NCBI GenBank assembly: GCA_036675505.1
Contig: JAKFEW010000047.1
Coordinates: forward strand, 23,545-87,544
Origin: JAKFEW01 sp036675505
GTDB lineage: Bacteria; Cyanobacteriota; Sericytochromatia; S15B-MN24; JAQBPE01
DNA: 64,000 bases
Direction: 5' to 3'
Shown piece after piece: positions 8,268 to 15,706 of this stretch; the first letter of the stretch is position 1; each line of letters begins with the position of its first letter. Below the pieces are notes generated by a model. That model did not search any database and was not told where the DNA came from. It saw only the letters and a program-made list of their open reading frames with translations. The position numbers and the translations under genes were made by a program.

Positions 8268-9443
8268 CTACTTGCCCTTGCCCTTGCCCTTGTCGCCCGA
8301 CGCGTCGCCCGCAGGGCCATCGTCGTCCCCGTCGTCGTCGTCGCCGTCGTCGTCGCCCGAGCCGCTGCCGTGCCCAGCGCCGCCCGACGGGGTGTCACCC
8401 GCCGGCGCGTTGCCGGCACCCGCGCCACTGCTGCCACCGCCTGCGGCGCCGCTGCCACTCTGGTCGCCGCCGCCGTGTTCGGTCGGGGCGGCCGGCGTGG
8501 CGGGCTGCGCCGGTTGCGCGGCGTTGCCCGGCTCAGCAGGCTGCGCGGGCGTCGCGGGTTGGGCCGGCGTCGCGCCGTTGTCGCGCGGGGCTTCCTGCGG
8601 CGCCGCGGCGGCCGCCTTCTTCGCTTCATCGGCAGCCGCCTGCTTCTCCACTTCGGCGGCCTGCTTCGCCTCGGCGACGGCGGCCAGGGCGGCCTGGGCG
8701 GCTTCGGGCCGCTTCTCGAGTGCCTTCTCGAGCGCCTTGTCGGCCGAGCCGCCCGGCTTGAGATCGATCTGGATCTCGCCGGCGTCGGAGGCGGCCTTTA
8801 CGGCGTCTTCGAGGGCCTTCAGCTTGTCGGGCTTGATCTGGGCGAGCTCCTTGGGATCCTTGAGCTTCGCGCGCACGCCGTCGGAGACCGCCGTCGAGAC
8901 CGGGTCGACGCGCAGCTCTTCGGCCGCGTTGGCCTTCATCAGGCGGCCGAGCCGGAAGCCCTTGCCGCGAATCTCGATGAAGGCGACGGTTCCTTCGGGC
9001 ACGCCCGCGAGCGAGAATTTGCCCAGGGTGTCGGTCTTGGCCGGCGCCACGCCGGGGAAGGGCCGGCCGTCTGCGGCCAAAAGCACGACCTCGGCATCCG
9101 GCACAGGCGCGAGCGCCTCGGCGGCGAGCAGGCCGAATCGCGGGACGCTCAGCGAGCCGCCGCCATTCGCGACGATCGAGCTGCCGCCGTTCGTGACGAT
9201 CGAGCCGCCGCCATTCGCGACGATCGAGCCGCCGCCGTTCGCAATCACCGAGCCGCCGCCGTTTGCGATGACGCTCGCGGGGGCCTGGGCCACGCCGCCA
9301 ATCATGATCTTGGGGGCGATCCGGGCCGCGGGGCCACTGACGCGGTTTTCTACGAGGCCGCCGTCGGGTTTGGTCAGGCTCGGCGGCTGACACGCGGTCA
9401 GCACCAGGGCGAGCGGAAGAGCCAACGGCCAGGCACGCAACAT
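8268..9443 (-). CDS. lipoprotein with Asn-Gly-Gly repeats and carboxypeptidase-regulatory-like domain
   Basis: 391 residues from the ATG at 9443, chosen because GAAAGGGGG lies just upstream; an earlier ATG at 9461 lacks one. Lipobox LTAC gives Cys18. Residues about 50-95 hold five 8-residue repeats of the type (V/I)(I/V)(A/T)NGG(G/S)S. A carboxypeptidase-regulatory-like beta-sandwich follows (VPDAEVVLLAADGRPFPGVA, TDTLGKFSLAGVPEGT), then a coiled-coil Ala/Lys/Glu stretch, a Pro/Ala/Gln linker and an acidic DDDGDDDD tail ending in KGKGKGK. The lipoprotein at 21905 has the same order of repeat and beta-sandwich. The role is unknown; a surface or envelope structural protein is plausible. Confidence 0.8.
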   Translation of the reverse strand: MLRAWPLALPLALVLTACQPPSLTKPDGGLVENRVSGPAARIAPKIMIGGVAQAPASVIANGGGSVIANGGGSIVANGGGSIVTNGGSSIVANGGGSLSVPRFGLLAAEALAPVPDAEVVLLAADGRPFPGVAPAKTDTLGKFSLAGVPEGTVAFIEIRGKGFRLGRLMKANAAEELRVDPVSTAVSDGVRAKLKDPKELAQIKPDKLKALEDAVKAASDAGEIQIDLKPGGSADKALEKALEKRPEAAQAALAAVAEAKQAAEVEKQAAADEAKKAAAAAPQEAPRDNGATPAQPATPAQPAEPGNAAQPAQPATPAAPTEHGGGDQSGSGAAGGGSSGAGAGNAPAGDTPSGGAGHGSGSGDDDGDDDDGDDDGPAGDASGDKGKGKGK

Positions 9444-9528
9444 CAGGATCCCCCTTTCCATACGGAAGTCCTATACCCGAACCCTTGCCTGGTTGACACA
9501 GCGGGGCGCGGTCCGTCCGGTCATCGCC

Positions 9529-10524
9529 TCAATGCCCGTGGTGGTGGTCGTGGTGATGATCGTGGCCGTCGTCGTGGTGGTGGTGGTCGTGCCCGTGATG
9601 GGGTGGCTGCACCATGCCGAGGTTGCAGGCCGGCGAATCCGGCGAGCAGTGCTCCGCCTCGGCCTGGATCGTGGTGTGGATGATGCCGTACTTGTCGGCG
9701 AGCAGCTGGGTGCAGGCGGCGACGACGCCGACGCTGCGCGGCACGAGTTCGTCCTCGATGAGGACGTGGCACGAGAGGCTCGGCATGTTGCGGGCGATGC
9801 TCCAGACGTGCAGGTCGTGGACCTCGCGAACGCCCGCGATCGCCTTCAAGTCGCCCACCAGGCCCTCGACGTCGAGGTCCGGCGGCGCGCCTTCCATGAG
9901 GATCGCGATGCTCTCATCCACGACCTGCCAGGCCCCGTAGGCGATGAAGACGGCGATCGCCACCGACAGCAGCGGGTCGACCGCGTGCCAGCCCGTCACA
10001 GCGATCACGATCGCGCCGACGATCACGCCGCCGGACGCCGCCGCGTCGCCCATCACGTGCAGGAAAGCGCTGCGCACGTTGAGGTTGTGCTCGGACTCGC
10101 CCTTGAGGCCCAGGCCGATCGCGAGGTTGATCACCAGGCCGATCGCCGCGGCGGCGAGCATCGTCATCGGCTGCACGGCGACCGGTGCGCCCAGGCGCCC
10201 GTACGCCTCGTAGCCGATCCACAAGGCGATCAAGATCAGGCTCACGGCGTTCGCGAGCGCGGCGAGGATGCCGGTGCGGTGGTAACCGAAGGTGCGCTTC
10301 CGATCCGCCGGGCGCGTGGCTTGCCAGGTGGCGTACCACGAGAGGCCGAGGGCCGCGATGTCGGTGACGACATGGCCGGCGTCGGCGAGCAGGGCCAGGG
10401 ACTTCGAGAGCCAGCCACCCACCAGCAGCACGGCGAGAACGCCGAAAGACAGGAAGAACGCGATCGCGAGCTTCCGCCCCGTCAGGTGGGCGTGGTGGTG
10501 ATGGTGGTGGGCGTGGCCGATCAC
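9529..10524 (-). CDS. cation diffusion facilitator (Zn/Co/Cd exporter), His-rich at both ends
   Basis: 331 residues. The GTG start at 10524 overlaps the TGA of the upstream small gene as GTGA, indicating translational coupling. CDF signature: LLADAGHVVTD with the metal-site pair H51/D55 in TM2, and HVMGDAAASGG in TM5, matching the HxxxD pairs that bind zinc. Six membrane spans are visible, followed by the cytoplasmic ferredoxin-like domain (HDLHVWSI, LSCHVLIED). Extra histidine runs lie at the N terminus (residues 4-13) and at the C terminus (HDHHHHDDGHDHHHDHHHGH). The family exports divalent metal by proton antiport, and His runs often bind zinc. czcD/zitB type; exact metal undecided. Confidence 0.95.
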   Translation of the reverse strand: MIGHAHHHHHHAHLTGRKLAIAFFLSFGVLAVLLVGGWLSKSLALLADAGHVVTDIAALGLSWYATWQATRPADRKRTFGYHRTGILAALANAVSLILIALWIGYEAYGRLGAPVAVQPMTMLAAAAIGLVINLAIGLGLKGESEHNLNVRSAFLHVMGDAAASGGVIVGAIVIAVTGWHAVDPLLSVAIAVFIAYGAWQVVDESIAILMEGAPPDLDVEGLVGDLKAIAGVREVHDLHVWSIARNMPSLSCHVLIEDELVPRSVGVVAACTQLLADKYGIIHTTIQAEAEHCSPDSPACNLGMVQPPHHGHDHHHHDDGHDHHHDHHHGH

Positions 10525-10724
10525 GCTTCCGGGGTGATCTTCGCGATGCGCTCGCGCACGCTCTGGATCGTGCCCAGCGGCGCCGGCGTAGCGGGCACGT
10601 CGGCCGTAGGCGCCTGCGCCGCGGGCTCGATCGGGCCCAGCAAGGGCCCGGTCGCCACCTTCTTGGCGCGGCGGGCGACCGCGCGCGAGAGCTTGAGCTG
10701 ATCGTTTGGCTGCTTGTCGGCCAT
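10521..10724 (-). CDS. small hypothetical protein coupled to CDF exporter
   Basis: 67 residues with a strong RBS (AAGGAGG, five bases before the ATG at 10724). The sequence has a basic helix (LSRAVARRAKKVATG) and a Pro/Ala-rich middle, ending IAKITPEA. No signal peptide or membrane span. Its stop overlaps the GTG start of the CDF exporter, so the two are co-translated. It may serve mainly as a leader for the exporter, or be a small accessory protein. No family is recognised. Confidence 0.65.
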   Translation of the reverse strand: MADKQPNDQLKLSRAVARRAKKVATGPLLGPIEPAAQAPTADVPATPAPLGTIQSVRERIAKITPEA

Positions 10725-10955
10725 GCGGGCCTCCTTCGGGCGGGCAGGGATCGCCCTCAGTATACCCCGCGTCGTGGCCGCCGGTGACGCGGCTCACGGC
10801 CCGCTAGGCGGCTTCCGGCGGACCATACCGGTGGGGAAAGCCCCCGCGATCCGGGTATACGGATCACGACGCCGAAGCCCCCAGCGGGAAAAGGCGCCGA
10901 GCGGGGGGCCGACCACCCGAGCGGGTGGAAGGTCCCCAGGCGAGGACCCCTCCGT

Positions 10956-11093
10956 ATGATGTCTCTGGAAGCCCTGGCGATGGTACTGTGCGCCGCGATC
11001 GCGGTTTACCTGGCCTTCACCAAATGCCCCTGTAGCGTCGTTTCCGACGACTTGCAAGCGAGCTACGATCCATCTGAGCAGCCGTCCCGCTAG
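10956..11093 (+). CDS. small single-span membrane peptide with CPC motif
   Basis: 45 residues, ATG at 10956 or 10959. One hydrophobic helix (LEALAMVLCAAIAVYLAF) is followed by TKCPC and a short polar tail ending SEQPSR. A GAGG stands about ten bases upstream. A short CCCGC/GCGGG hairpin covers the stop codon. The stretch before it (10800-10955) is very GC-rich and full of short inverted repeats but shows no gene or recognised riboswitch. The call rests on the membrane-peptide pattern only; a chance open frame cannot be excluded. Confidence 0.4.
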   Translation: MMSLEALAMVLCAAIAVYLAFTKCPCSVVSDDLQASYDPSEQPSR

Positions 11094-11101
11094 AGCGGGT
11101 C

Positions 11102-11131
11102 TGGACGCGCCCCGCGCGCTCATGTTAGGAT
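11102..11131 (+). promoter_or_regulatory. putative promoter of tRNA-Glu
   Basis: TGGACG at 11102-11107, 18-base spacer and TAGGAT at 11126-11131, 27 bases before the tRNA. The same -10 hexamer is used in front of the third PLD gene. Confidence 0.4.
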
Positions 11132-11158
11132 GACCAGACTCCCGGCGATGCCGGGCGC

Positions 11159-11230
11159 GCCCCGATGGTCTAGTGGTTAGGACACCACCCTTTCAAGGTG
11201 GTAACACGGGTTCAATTCCCGTTCGGGGTA
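11159..11230 (+). tRNA. tRNA-Glu (anticodon TTC)
   Basis: 72 nt. Acceptor stem GCCCCGA/TCGGGGT, D-arm with TAGTGGTTAGGACA, anticodon stem CCACC/GGTGG around loop CTTTCAA (anticodon TTC), and T-arm CGGGTTCAATTCCCG. Discriminator A at 11230; CCA is not encoded. All parts match bacterial tRNA-Glu. Its 3' end resembles the direct repeats found at 12.4, 13.8, 17.5 and 19.3 kb. Confidence 0.97.
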
Positions 11231-11242
11231 CTCGCTTTCTGG

Positions 11243-11274
11243 CCCCGCCTGCGATAGCAGGCGGGGTCTTGCTT
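11243..11274 (+). terminator. terminator after tRNA-Glu
   Basis: CCCCGCCTGC/GCAGGCGGGG, ten perfect pairs around a GATA loop, followed by TCTTGCTTT. A diverged copy follows the repeat at 13.77 kb. From here to the next gene (11275-11563) I see no gene; TTCGAATCCCG at 11355 recalls a T-arm but has no pairing stem. Confidence 0.8.
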
Positions 11275-11563
11275 TGAGGGCCGGTGCCGAATTTGGACCA
11301 ACAGCCGCGTCGCCGGAGAAGATTCGAAGAGCGAGGCTATCGGCTCATCTTCAAGTTCGAATCCCGTCGGGTCGGTGGGTGCCTGTCAGCGAAGATGACG
11401 TCGATCGGCCGTTACAAGGCCCGGCGCAAAGGCGGCGGCACCTGAGGGTCGGCGTGCCGCGCCCGGCGCCCCCCGGCCTGTCTGGCGGGGAGCGGAAGTC
11501 GATGCCATTTGGCTCACGGGAGCGTGGGCGACGGCCTCGCCGGAACAGTCGGCACTGCTCCCC

Positions 11564-12175
11564 TTACCTGGGCACGCGCGCGACGATCGTGCCCCGCAGC
11601 TTGAATGTGCCCGTGGACCTGGCTTCAGCCACGGTGTCCGGGCTGTCGTCCGGCTCAAACATCAGGTCGAGGTTCAGGTCGATCCGATCGTCTTCCAAAT
11701 CGTCGACCTCGACCGTCCCCGACGTCGCATGCCAGCGCCACCCATTGGTCGCGGTCGACTGGTCGAACTGCACGTTGGCCGTGCCGGGCGGGTCGTCCTT
11801 GCCGACCCGCCGTACGGTGTAGGTCCGCCCGCTTGCCGGTTTGCCCCAGATGGACACCGCAATCGAGCCAACCTTGCCCGTGTCGGCCTTTGGCCGCAGC
11901 GAGAAGTTCGGGCCCCAGAAGTTCGAGCCCATCTTCCCCAGGCCCTGCTCGTGGACGACGTCGGCGATCGGGCTCGCATCGAAGTTGCCTGGCGTAATGG
12001 CGGAGAACCACAGCTTCGCCCGCGTGCCTCCTTCGTCTTCGAGGGACACGAGCGTCACCTCGCCCGGCCGCTTTTCGTCGAGGCCCGCGAGCAGGTAGCA
12101 CCCGGCAAGCGTCGAGGCCGTGCCGAACACGGCGACGGCCAGCGTTTGGGCCATGCAGTTGCGAATGAAGCTCAA
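11564..12175 (-). CDS. lipoprotein of unknown function (island segment 1)
   Basis: 203 residues from a TTG at 12175, chosen because AAGGAGG lies five bases before it; the ATG seven codons later lacks an RBS. Signal peptide ends in lipobox LAGC (TASTLAGC). The mature part is rich in beta-strands: VTLVSLEDEGGTRAKLWF, IADVVHEQGLGKMG, VGSIAVSIWGKPASG, and a C-terminal stretch VEVDDLEDDRIDLNLDL typical of a surface beta-sandwich. No catalytic residues stand out. It lies alone between tRNA-Glu and the first direct repeat, in opposite orientation to the tRNA. It is unlike the other lipoproteins in the window. Confidence 0.75.
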   Translation of the reverse strand: MSFIRNCMAQTLAVAVFGTASTLAGCYLLAGLDEKRPGEVTLVSLEDEGGTRAKLWFSAITPGNFDASPIADVVHEQGLGKMGSNFWGPNFSLRPKADTGKVGSIAVSIWGKPASGRTYTVRRVGKDDPPGTANVQFDQSTATNGWRWHATSGTVEVDDLEDDRIDLNLDLMFEPDDSPDTVAEARSTGTFKLRGTIVARVPR

Positions 12176-12370
12176 CTCAACCTCCTTGGAGCAGGCGAGC
12201 ACTTTGGGCCGCCCAGGCAGCCCACATTGTACATCGGGAGGCGTGGCGCTGAACCTGATCACGATTTCGAACATTTGCACCGCCGCCTGTCCGAATTGGC
12301 CCGCGTCATGCGGCACCCGGTACAAGCGTCCGGACCTCCGGGGTGACCATGGCTCGGCAAAGCTCGCCAG

Positions 12371-12405
12371 CGAAAGTTCTAACATCGTTCCGTTGGGGGT
12401 ACAAG
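12371..12405 (+). repeat. tRNA-Glu-3'-end-like direct repeat, copy 1
   Basis: Contains AGTTCTAACATCGTTCCG then TTGGGGGTAC. The last 14 bases differ from the tRNA-Glu 3' end (CCCGTTCGGGGTAC) at two positions. Same orientation as the tRNA and the other copies; a terminator hairpin begins six bases later. A candidate attachment site. Confidence 0.75.
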
Positions 12406-12410
12406 CGAGC

Positions 12411-12446
12411 AAGGGTTCCGTCGATCAGTCGATGGGACCCTTCTTC
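12411..12446. terminator. terminator hairpin after repeat copy 1
   Basis: AAGGGTTCCGTCGA and TCGATGGGACCCTT form a 14-pair stem with two G-U wobbles around loop TCAG, followed by CTTC. It also abuts the stop codon of the minus-strand gene at 12445 and can serve both directions. Confidence 0.75.
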
Positions 12447-13110
12447 ATTCGGATGCCGTCTCGGGCTGCGGGCGTGGCGTTACTTCTCGCCCCCACTTCA
12501 TGAATTCGGCCCGATCCATGGTCTTCTGCTTGTCCTCGGCCAACATATCGAACGCCTCGTCCGTCCGGCCGCCCAGCATCGCCTCGAGGTACCGCTGGCC
12601 GCCCTTCACGTAGATCGCCGTGTCGGTCGGCACGCGCGTGACGGCGTCGGCGATTTCAACGCCCACAGGGTCGTGTACGATGAGCGTTGAGAGTTGATCG
12701 CCGAGAAAGCCGACGATCATCGACAGCTCGCGCTTCTCGAACACGAACAAGCCCTTGAACTGGCGAGACCGGCGGGACCCGTTGAGGTTGTCGCTGAACT
12801 CGTCCGACTTGATCGACTCGAGCGCTCCGAAGCGCGTCGCGATCTCCTTGACGAACGCCGCGAATAGCTCCGGATCGACCGCCTTGGCCTTGAGCTCGGG
12901 CGCGAGCTGCGCCTCGATCTGGGCCAGGCTGGCGCCACGCGTGGCCTCGAAGAATTGTTTGGTGTCGGCACCGGAACGTCGAACTCGATGCGCACGAGCG
13001 GGCTCACCGTCGGCGCTCTTGCAAGCGGCTTGACCTGGCCCACGGCAACGCCGGTCAGTCGTCCGGTAGACGAGACAAGCGTAAGCGTCGTCGTCGCACG
13101 GGGGCTGGCC
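12445..13110 (-). pseudogene. frameshifted secreted-type protein, unknown function (island segment 2)
   Basis: Two open frames join into one protein. The upstream frame (about 13110-12965) reads TLTLVSSTGRLTGVAVG and LVRIEFDVPVP. The downstream frame (12970-12445) reads TKQFFEATRGASLAQIEAQL through GLFVFEKRELSMIVGFLG to MDRAEFMKWGREV. The shift falls near GTGCCGACACC around 12970. The C-terminal half repeats a fold of the type 'xxYLEAMLGGRTDEAFDML', similar to DUF3887/DUF4878-like domains that appear in exported proteins. No start codon with RBS is seen, so the N terminus may be lost too. Either a real pseudogene or one sequencing error; neighbouring genes in this region are also broken. Confidence 0.55.
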
Positions 13111-13198
13111 GAGCTGTCCGTCCAATTCCGATGGCGGGAGGGTATGCAAGTCCCAAGGGCATGAATTCCATCGGCGGTAGCTGCGGCAGTGTGACTCG

Positions 13199-13633
13199 AT
13201 GCGTTGGACCAAGCTAGCGAGCGCATGGGCGCTGGTGGTGGTAGCCGGGCTGTATTCGGCGAGCTTGGTGCCGAGCTGGCACCTGGGCACGATGCTGTGG
13301 CCTTGGGCCGCGATCGGGAGCTTCCTGGCGTTGGCTCTCCTTCTTTGGCAGACGCCGGATGACGTCGATTTCGACGTGTGGCGGCGCTTCCCGACGTGGA
13401 CCGTTGTTGGCTGCGCGTTCTTCGCGATCAGCGTGATGGGGAACACCATATACCTCGGCGACGAGATCGCGGTCCGCGACGGTCGACTTGCGATGCGGCA
13501 AGACTCCAGGTGGACTTCCATTTCGGAAGACGAACCGGCTCGCCAAATGGACATGAAGCTCAGGCTGGGCCTGGGCTTGGTGCTGCCGGGCTTCCTCTTC
13601 CTCGTCCTGGCCAATCGCCGTCGAGGCGGCTGA
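13199..13633 (+). CDS. small membrane protein, unknown function
   Basis: 144 residues with four hydrophobic segments (about residues 8-24, 33-50, 67-85 and 122-139). A soluble loop after the third contains YLGDEIAVRDGRLAM and reads like a beta-hairpin, as in PH-like or DUF membrane proteins. The C terminus ends in Arg-rich RRRGG. It starts at ATG 13199 without a strong RBS. It is the only + strand gene in segment 2 of the tRNA-linked region and is divergent from the frameshifted gene. No family is recognised. Confidence 0.7.
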   Translation: MRWTKLASAWALVVVAGLYSASLVPSWHLGTMLWPWAAIGSFLALALLLWQTPDDVDFDVWRRFPTWTVVGCAFFAISVMGNTIYLGDEIAVRDGRLAMRQDSRWTSISEDEPARQMDMKLRLGLGLVLPGFLFLVLANRRRGG

Positions 13634-13765
13634 CGTTCGAGCGGCGTCGCCCAGCTGCAAGGGGGCAAGCCACTGCGATATGCTTCCGAGGTCAAGACAG
13701 CCACAGCGGTGTCTACCGGCCAGTGGAGAAGTTCTTGGGTTGCAAGCGCGGCAGCAAAGCTCACG

Positions 13766-13800
13766 AAAGAAGTTCTAACATCGCCCCGTTGGGGGTACTA
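13766..13800 (+). repeat. tRNA-Glu-3'-end-like direct repeat, copy 2
   Basis: Contains AAGTTCTAACATCGCCCCG then TTGGGGGTACT. Its last 15 bases match the tRNA-Glu 3' end plus flanking CT except for one base (G for C). It also shares GCAAAGCTC upstream with copy 1. A copy of the tRNA's terminator follows. Confidence 0.8.
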
Positions 13801-13807
13801 TCATGCA

Positions 13808-13843
13808 AGGGTCCCGCCTGGATGCAGGCGGGACCTTCATTTT
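13808..13843 (+). terminator. terminator after repeat copy 2, homologous to the tRNA-Glu terminator
   Basis: GGTCCCGCCTG/CAGGCGGGACC, 11 pairs with loop GATG, then TTCATTTT. The core CCGCCTG..GCAGGCGGG and the following TTTTGAGGG correspond to the hairpin and flank after tRNA-Glu at 11243-11280. From 13844 to 14057 no gene is certain; a minus-strand frame ending at 13855 reads GRNFANGQGIDGRFVDV and may be a gene fragment. Confidence 0.75.
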
Positions 13844-14057
13844 GAGGGCAGCCGCTACTCCATCTCCATCACGTCGACGAACCGCCCGTCGATGCCCTGG
13901 CCGTTCGCGAAGTTTCGACCCGTTGACACGGGTGTCGAGGCCGTTCGCGGGCTGTCGTCGAATACGATGCGGTTCCAAGCGCCCCGACTTGAATCAGAAG
14001 CCGGACCGTCTCCTCGTCGAAGCACGCGAAGGACCGATTCCCGGTTTCGCAAATGTG

Positions 14058-14086
14058 TTGACAATTCCGTGTGATAAGGCTACCTT
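14058..14086 (+). promoter_or_regulatory. promoter of toxin-antitoxin-like pair
   Basis: Perfect -35 TTGACA (14058-14063), 17-base spacer, -10 TACCTT (14081-14086), 23 bases before the ATG at 14109. It is one of the strongest sigma70 matches in the window. Confidence 0.6.
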
Positions 14087-14108
14087 GGGGACAGGGAAAA
14101 AGGTCCGA

Positions 14109-14387
14109 ATGCCCTTTTGGAACCGGAAGCGAAATGGCATCACCTTTGTCTTCAAGTCGGACCCGGTTGACGACACGATGGCGCATATCTTCGCCCGGCA
14201 CCGCAAGACTGAGGCGCAGGCGATGGCCATCTGGTTCGGCTTCACAAAGGAGCGGTAGAACGACGAGCACCAGCGGTTCGAGTCCTACACAGACGCGGAA
14301 GGCCTATTCTGGAAGTGGCATGACAAGGACACCGACAACACCCTTGTCCTGGTCATCAGCTGCTTCGATCGTCGCGAAGGCGAGTAA
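14109..14387 (+). pseudogene. toxin-like small protein interrupted by an in-frame amber codon
   Basis: ATG at 14109. The frame runs 49 codons, meets TAG at 14256-14258, and continues in the same frame for 42 more codons to TAA at 14385. Both halves read as natural protein: MPFWNRKRNGITFVFKSD, then AIWFGFTKER, then (after TAG) NDEHQRFESYTDAEGLFWKW and LVLVISCFDRREGE. A small basic protein of 92 residues directly before a CopG-type antitoxin gene fits the gene order and size of BrnT-like toxins, but I see no close family match. The amber could be an inactivating mutation, a sequencing error or a suppressed codon. It ends 11 bases before the antitoxin start. Confidence 0.55.
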
Positions 14388-14398
14388 GGGAGGCTGTT

Positions 14399-14749
14399 AT
14401 GTCGACCAACACCAACCCACGCCCCCGGCGCGTAGCGCCTGAACCTGGTCTGACGGCGTCTCAGGCCGAGATGAGCGAGCGTGAGCCGTGCACGTTCGAC
14501 GATCCGGCATCGGAGGCTCATGCCGAGGCCGCGATCGCCCAGGCGGACGCGGAATTGGCCGCCCGAAAGCCCAACGTCAACTTTCGTTGGGAAGCCGCGC
14601 CGCTTGACGTGGTTCGGCTCGCGGCCGAACTCGCGGGCGTCCCCTATCAGACCTGGATGAAGCAGGTGCTATACAAGGAGGCCGTCGCGGCCATCACGGC
14701 CGCCCGCGAGGTGGACCCCCGCGCCCGCAAGCTCGCCGGCGGCGGCTAA
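14399..14749 (+). CDS. CopG-type ribbon-helix-helix antitoxin
   Basis: 116 residues with a strong RBS (AAGGGAGG, five bases upstream). The C-terminal part NVNFRWEAAPLDVVRLAAEL..GVPYQTWMKQVLY matches the CopG antitoxin family (PF12441-like): a beta-strand followed by two helices with the GxxYQT turn, used for operator binding. The N-terminal half is an acidic, Ala-rich helix that would wrap the toxin. In this family the antitoxin follows a BrnT-type toxin; here the partner at 14109 carries an amber stop. It probably also represses the promoter at 14058. Orphan antitoxin status is inferred. Confidence 0.75.
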   Translation: MSTNTNPRPRRVAPEPGLTASQAEMSEREPCTFDDPASEAHAEAAIAQADAELAARKPNVNFRWEAAPLDVVRLAAELAGVPYQTWMKQVLYKEAVAAITAAREVDPRARKLAGGG

Positions 14750-14804
14750 CCACTTCGCCGATGTCAGCCACGACGGGCATCCGGTTCATGGGTGTGGGAT
14801 TCTC

Positions 14805-15572
14805 ATGTCCCCCATGATCATGCGAAGCGGATGGGTCTACTGCGACTGCTGGCGTGCCGGCCGGATCGGCGCGCTGCCGTTCCCGCGAGAATGGGTCAAG
14901 GTGGACCCCGAGTCGGGCGGGACGTGGGTCGAGAACCCGGCTTGGCCTCACCCTCCCGCCGACGGGACGCCGGCTCGCGAGGCGTTGGATGCCTCCAACG
15001 AGGCGCTCCGGCAGGCCTGTCCGCATGGCTTCAACGACGAGATGCTCACCAACGTGGACGGCGTCGACGGGCTCGCGAGGCGCCTGAAGGCCAATGGCGC
15101 CCCACACCTCTCGCACCTCATGGCCTTGTTGGAGGACCCCGGCCCGTACACGTCGCCGGCCGTCGCAGAGTCCGCACTGCCGGAGCTGACGGTGGCGGAG
15201 GCTACGCTCGTCACGGAACGGGGCCTGGCGATCGTGGATGCGGACACCGGGGAGACCCTCGCAGGGCCACTACCGCCCGAGCTTCACCAGCAGCTCTACT
15301 TACCTCTGGATCACGAGCGAATCTTGTACCTGGAGGGCCGCGAACTGGTTCTGAAGCGCCACTTTCGGGTCGTCGAGGTGCGCCGCTTCAGGGCGCGTGA
15401 CGTCCGGCTGCGGACCCGGAAGGTCGAGGATCTAGGAAGAGGTCCGGGGATCACCGCAGGGCGACGTTTCCGCGTCGAGGAGCGGCCGTATCGGCCCTAT
15501 GCGGACCTGGTGAGCAGCCTGCGGGCGTTGTGCCTGGAGTCCGTGCGCTTCCGGAACCCGATCGTGTGGTAG
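14805..15572 (+). CDS. hypothetical protein, island segment 3
   Basis: 255 residues, start ATG 14805 or a few codons later. The first part has tryptophans and cysteines (GWVYCDCWRAGRIGALPFP), then a helical stretch (LARRLKANGAPHLSHLMALL), then a beta-rich C-terminal half with many Arg (LPLDHERILYLEGRELVLKR, VRRFRARDVRLRTRKVED). No signal peptide, membrane span or recognised domain. Codon use is less uniformly GC-ending than in the flanking backbone, as expected for acquired DNA. Immunity or effector-target roles are possible for such orphan island proteins, but nothing here proves it. Confidence 0.65.
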   Translation: MSPMIMRSGWVYCDCWRAGRIGALPFPREWVKVDPESGGTWVENPAWPHPPADGTPAREALDASNEALRQACPHGFNDEMLTNVDGVDGLARRLKANGAPHLSHLMALLEDPGPYTSPAVAESALPELTVAEATLVTERGLAIVDADTGETLAGPLPPELHQQLYLPLDHERILYLEGRELVLKRHFRVVEVRRFRARDVRLRTRKVEDLGRGPGITAGRRFRVEERPYRPYADLVSSLRALCLESVRFRNPIVW

Positions 15573-15706
15573 CCCGGCCATCTTGGTCAGGCCGGCATCC
15601 AGCCGTGCACGGTCCTCCGCGATCGCCCGGGATCCACACGACCTGTTCGCCTGGCCATTTGGGCCGCTCAAGCCGCACCGGGCAGCAGTTCCTGAACTTC
15701 GGGCTC

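Noticed and set aside
9150..9290. Tandem 24-base units in the lipoprotein gene as a CRISPR array
   Set aside because: The units are contiguous without spacers and encode the (V/I)xNGG(G/S)S protein repeat in frame.
10800..10955. Known riboswitch (cobalamin, c-di-AMP, c-di-GMP or similar)
   Set aside because: None of the conserved cores of these classes could be matched; only generic GC-rich hairpins are seen.
11340..11375. Second tRNA or tRNA remnant (TTCGAATCCCG)
   Set aside because: The bases flanking the T-loop-like TTCGAAT do not pair, and no acceptor or anticodon stem is present.
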